Shown: positions 59,952 to 64,000 of the stretch, piece after piece
Layout: each line of letters begins with the position of its first letter
Position numbering within the stretch: the stretch's first letter is position 1
Assembly (NCBI GenBank): GCA_037447605.1
Contig: CM074810.1
Coordinates: forward strand, 964,880-1,028,879
Direction of reading: 5' to 3'
Source of the DNA: Zygnema circumcarinatum
Lineage: Eukaryota > Streptophyta > Zygnematophyceae > Zygnematales > Zygnemataceae
Length of the DNA: 64,000 bases
The notes under the pieces: generated by a model
The model's database searches: none
The model's input: the letters and a program-made list of their open reading frames with translations, nothing else
What the model was told of the DNA's origin: nothing
Translations under genes and position numbers: made by a program

Positions 59952-62900
59952 TCATGAACTGAAAAGGGAGGTCAAAGTGGGCAGTGAGCCGCTTAGTGAG
60001 CGTCCGAGAATGAACCATGTGGTGGTGAGAAGGGCTCCAAGCGTCGTATGAACAAAGGAGCGGTCCAAAACAAATCCGTACACCGAAATGCCTGCTGTTG
60101 TGTTTGCCAAATAATTTACTGCAACCGCCCTCCACAAAACCTCCAAGCAGTCATTGTCAAATTCTTTCGTAAAGCGGCTGCACGGTGGCTCTACAACACA
60201 GCCTATCACGTACTTCTACCAACTTTATTCTATGGCCTACAATTCTCATCATAGTGTTAACAGCAGATTTGGTAAATGTCGATTGGACAATTCAAAGGCA
60301 AGTTTGGGAAGATGCGGCCGACCTCTACAGAATATGTCTGCCTGCTTCACTCACCAAGTGCAGCGCGTTGCATCCACGATTCTTGCCGTTGACAAAAAGA
60401 CTGTAGAGCAGTGTTTGGGTTCCGGTCAGCCCCACTCCCTACTCGTGGAGAGCTGCAGGCGAGAGCTGCTTCATAAGTTTGTTGAGCGTGCATAGTGCAC
60501 GCAACTTTCACTATTCGGCGATGGAGATGGGCAATCTTGGAGGCAGATTTCAAGCAAAGACCAGCTCCCATGAGCGCAACCCAATTTGCCACCTGGCAGG
60601 ACAGAATAGACGGGCTCTTGCATAAGGTCAGCTCATTCTGATCCCAGGACCATTCAGACACAGAACACAACCGTCTGAAATGAAGTTGGCTACAAAAGAA
60701 AGTAGATTTTCCTTTCCCTCCAACTCGTCCACTTCCTCCATCCGCGTCTTCCCCCCTACCCCTTCCCCCTTACTTTTCTCTCTCCCTTACCCCTTCCGTC
60801 GTCCCTTTCCACTTCCACTCCCCCTTTGCCCGCACCTCGTCCCATTTCTATCTCCTTCCCCGATATAATTGACATATGAAGAAACTTACGAGGACTTCGT
60901 AGAATCATCTCATCACTATGGAATAGATACATTAAGGGTCCCGTAAATTGTTTTCAGGACGGATCGTTATCTACTTCAGGGCACGCCCAAGCCAATAACC
61001 AGAAACTTTCAACCTTCAGCAACTAATACTTTCAATGACGACCATCCCACTCAGCTTCACCTTCAACCCATTCACCATGAGTGCGGTACAACTTACCGCC
61101 ACATTGCCAGAGTTAAAGAAGTTCAAAAGGCCATCGCGGTACAGCACCATTTGATACATGGATGCAAGCGCGCCAAATACGGTAATTCCTCCTGTCAAAG
61201 CAAGAAACAAGCGGAACCTGTGACTGATGATGGAGAGCCCAGCGATGATTCGAGAATACTCTCGAAAACAGAAAGCGGGGTCCACACATTTGCGTACGAC
61301 CTCTCGATAGCTGTTCATTTTCAGCTCCTGGTCATGACCCAGAAAGGATGGGAGAGAAGTGTCAGAGCAGGAAGTCGACTAACTCCCACTCGGGCAGGTC
61401 TGCTGATAAAGACAGTAGTTTGGTGCAAAAACGAACAGTGTTTGTTGACTTGCAAAACAAATTTCATTCCAGTCTCAGTAGTAGACAGTATCGTAAACAT
61501 ACAGAAATTATTGGAGGGACTGGCCAACCTATGAAACCAGGACTATTGCTTTCCATTGTTTTGTCCATTGTCCTCAAAATGAAAGACAGGAACCTCGTTA
61601 GGAGATAGAATACTCTATGGCACAAAGCTACTTAGTCAAAACACCCCCCTTAAGATTTTCCATAGTCAATAGAGTCCCTTGAGCATTTGTTGAGCTCACC
61701 CAACAGCTTTACTTACAGGAACAAAACCAACCAGAGAAACGGACCTGAAGTGTGCAGACTTTCCAAAATATAACACAAACAAATAGATATGTCGTAGTCT
61801 CAAAAATCCATGAAGCTGAGGTGAGAACAACTATGGTGCCCACTTCAAGAAACCGATATCCGACCGGCAGCTCGAATGGTAGAATCTTAAGAGGGATCTC
61901 CCAGAATAGCCAGATTGTCTGTGCCTCATGGAGGACAAAGGCCGGAAAAAATACCCGCAGGAGCAGAGACCACGCTTGCTGCTCATGGCAAAAGGAAGCA
62001 AAGTACAAAACGAATGAGGTGAACGAGGGAGGGGGATACTATAGCTCTACTCATTTGCAGGCATATGAAGACAATCCAGGTTCAAGATATCACTTTAAAT
62101 GGATATCAAACCAATTGGATCATCCTTCATTCTTCGAAAAAAAATCCTGAACCTACTGTCCCAATGCAACTTCAATTTTGAATGCAACAAAAATAATTTA
62201 CGTGAAGTATTAAGTTCTTGGCTAGGAAAGTATCGGAACATCGAAAATCATCATGCAATCATAAGTAATACTAGTTATGACAGCGTGAAGACTTGCACTT
62301 CAATCAACTTGCACCTACAATCTTAACAAGCCACAATCCTCCTTTTGGTTCAGTGCATCAAATACTAATAAAAGGAAAATTTGAGTGTTTGGTCACAATT
62401 CTCAAAAAGCGAAGACATTCTTTACCTTGAGACACTTTTCATATTCCTCTTGAACTTCAAAAGTCTCCTCCGCTGCTACATCTAAAAAAAGTACACCGCG
62501 AAGGCCGTGTTGGCGCACATTGGAGTGGATGAAGAGAAAGGCCACTGCTGCTAAGGAGGACTGAATGGACATAACAAGCAGGCGGAAAGGCAGCTGCAAT
62601 TCCATCCAGAAAAACCTGCCCCTTGCTCAGAGACTAGAAGCCCAGCTTTCAGTCAAAACTGTTCAACCACACACAGCTGATGCAAAACGAACTGCAAATG
62701 CAAGCAATGATGTTCTAATAGAGAAATTGGCCTTCTAAACAAATCGGCTCTTCACAATAACGGAAGAAAACGTGCACTTGCCTGCTGCCCTGACTCAGTA
62801 TTCTTGGGCTCTAAGCAGAGGTATATGAGCAGGGGTGCCAAGCCAATTAGCACCAGGCCGGTTCCCCACGACACTACCACACCGAAGCTCCTTGAAGCAT

Positions 62901-64000
62901 CCAAGTATAACAGCTGCATAGTCTTCCGTACACTTTGTTCTCCCTCAGCTCTAGGGGATGAGCTGCTGTGACTACGCGGCAGGCTGCATGAACAGAACAA
63001 AGGAACCTTTCAAGTCGTGAAGTCCTATCTTGTTTCCTATCCCTCCATTCAAACTCATCTATGCAGTCTAAACGCAGACTGCATACAACTTTCGATCCAT
63101 TCCATAATCTAGGACAATACAACTGACTTCTGAGGTCTCATTACCAGAGACCACCACAGATATCGAGTTAAGAAGCTCTATGTGTTTATGGATATTCCCT
63201 TCTCGTATATATTAGCCACGTTAAGACCCAGTAACCATCGAAACGTTCTGCTCTATGCGTCCCACACTCAGTTACATTCACAAGGTGATCCCAAAATCCT
63301 CCGATCCCTGTGTCATGTAGGCTCTGTGAGATTCATCCACAGATCCTTTAGTAAATCAATCAGCCTGTCTACAATTCATTGGCTGGGTAGTCAATTCACC
63401 GAATGAAAAAAGCATGTTCGTTCTGTTCCAGCGCATTGGGTTTATAAGTCTAGTACTTTCTTCTGGTGGCAATGAAGGAAATTACCAAAAATAGGATACT
63501 CTGAAGGTAATTCAGATTATTTTGTACTTTTACCATCCAACTCTCTCTAGAAGAAGCCAGGATAAGGCATAATCTAGGTGATTGGCATCATTATTAAAAC
63601 AAAGTAAATCATTTGATAAGTTGACCGGTGGTGATACACATCAGTATCAAACCAAAATAGATTATTCAAGAAGAAACTTCCTCAAATCCTCTGTAAGGCG
63701 CTTCTAGAGGGCGCAGCCAGCGATAAAAAAAAAGGGGCCAGGAAGGGAGAGAAAGAGTAGAAATGAGGCTGACCCTGACGGTGCGTCTCGCAGGCTGCTT
63801 CGAGAGCGCAGCATAATAGGCGCCACAGGTGGTGGAAACCCTGTCCTTGCCCTGAAGCTGAATGACAGGTCATCTTCATCCGGTTCATTGACGTCACGAC
63901 GAGTCTCAACTCGGAACCTGGACGAGAGACTCTTCTCTGCGGAGTCATCCCATACGTAAGATTGCGAGGTCAAGAGAGGCTCGGAAGCTAAGCTCTCTTC
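59952..64000 (-). CDS. DUF3537 multi-pass membrane protein (5' end beyond the window)
   Basis: Resolved exons are 62615-62426, 61978-61745, 61327-61097, 60592-60355 and 60118-59952 (stop). All four junctions between them keep phase. An upstream exon begins at about 62983 and ends near 62790, with an unclear donor. The hydrophilic N-terminal exon (SLASEPLLTSQSYVWDD...) runs from about 63770 to the window edge. Family hallmarks include an LFLDVAAEE loop, HRFRLF after SIISHR, GLCLKSASKIAHLHRR and the final block NYLANTTAGISVYGFVLDR. At least seven hydrophobic segments are readable. DUF3537 proteins are plant membrane proteins distantly like gustatory/odorant-receptor folds, with no established function. 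The start codon may lie outside the window. Confidence 0.85.

Noticed and set aside
59952-60209. A separate small membrane-protein gene at the DUF3537 3' end
   Set aside because: The conserved block joins in phase to the upstream exon (60592-60355), so it is the last exon of the DUF3537 gene.

Overview
This window is nuclear DNA from a streptophyte, most likely a non-seed plant or a charophyte-grade alga. The evidence is GT-AG introns of roughly 50-900 bp, plant-type alpha-tubulin, plastid-targeted proteins (rubredoxin, DUF1350, a CAAX-type protease), plant-only families (WAV2, TOM5, DUF3537, a RING/PHD protein like Arabidopsis At4g10930) and a plant telomere-like TTTAGGG tract. Bacterial operons, rRNA, tRNA and CRISPR were not seen. 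Nothing in the sequence fixes the species. Exon chains were read by hand from splice consensus and codon phase. Where I say a chain is complete, all junctions keep phase and the total is a whole number of codons.

Layout. 1-1010: mitochondrial nad2 fragment, abutting the 3' exons (1059-2613) of an EEIG1/EHBP1-type C2-domain protein gene. 3438-5446 (-): thylakoid rubredoxin. 6873-7448 (-): TOM5. 8424-13043 (+): plastid DUF1350 hydrolase-like protein. 13747-18429 (-): WAV2-type alpha/beta hydrolase with a roughly 650-nt GA/CT tract in its last intron. 19001-21238 (+): alpha-tubulin, divergent from WAV2. 22531-23798 (-): unrecognised coding pieces. 23942-25717 (+): CPBP/CAAX protease. 25718-28415: gene-poor, with GTAC palindromes, a small TIR element and a CATGCATG minisatellite. 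28482-36036 (+): long disordered protein ending in a CTIL prenylation box.

36037-41949 is accessory-like. It holds two inverted fragments of an RRM/glycine-rich RNA-binding protein gene, an orphan 571-codon ORF with different base composition, a second TIR element and an interstitial telomere-like tract. 41950-52180 (-) is a 12-exon gene of about 1,968 codons. It joins an MRG-type chromobarrel to RING and PHD fingers and a conserved C-terminal helical segment, with all junctions in phase. 54060-55069 (+): small BAP31/BCAP-like ER membrane protein. 55848-58519 (-): F-box/kelch protein. 59952 to beyond 64000 (-): DUF3537 multi-pass membrane protein.

There is no operon-like pathway. The genes are ordinary, independently transcribed nuclear genes, several in divergent pairs sharing short intergenic spacers. 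The most interesting items are the chromobarrel-RING-PHD fusion with its coding hexanucleotide repeat, the orphan ORF neighbourhood at 38.5-41 kb, a TIR family with TAATA target duplications, the mitochondrial junction, and G-box repeats with an exact 53-bp period upstream of the F-box/kelch gene.
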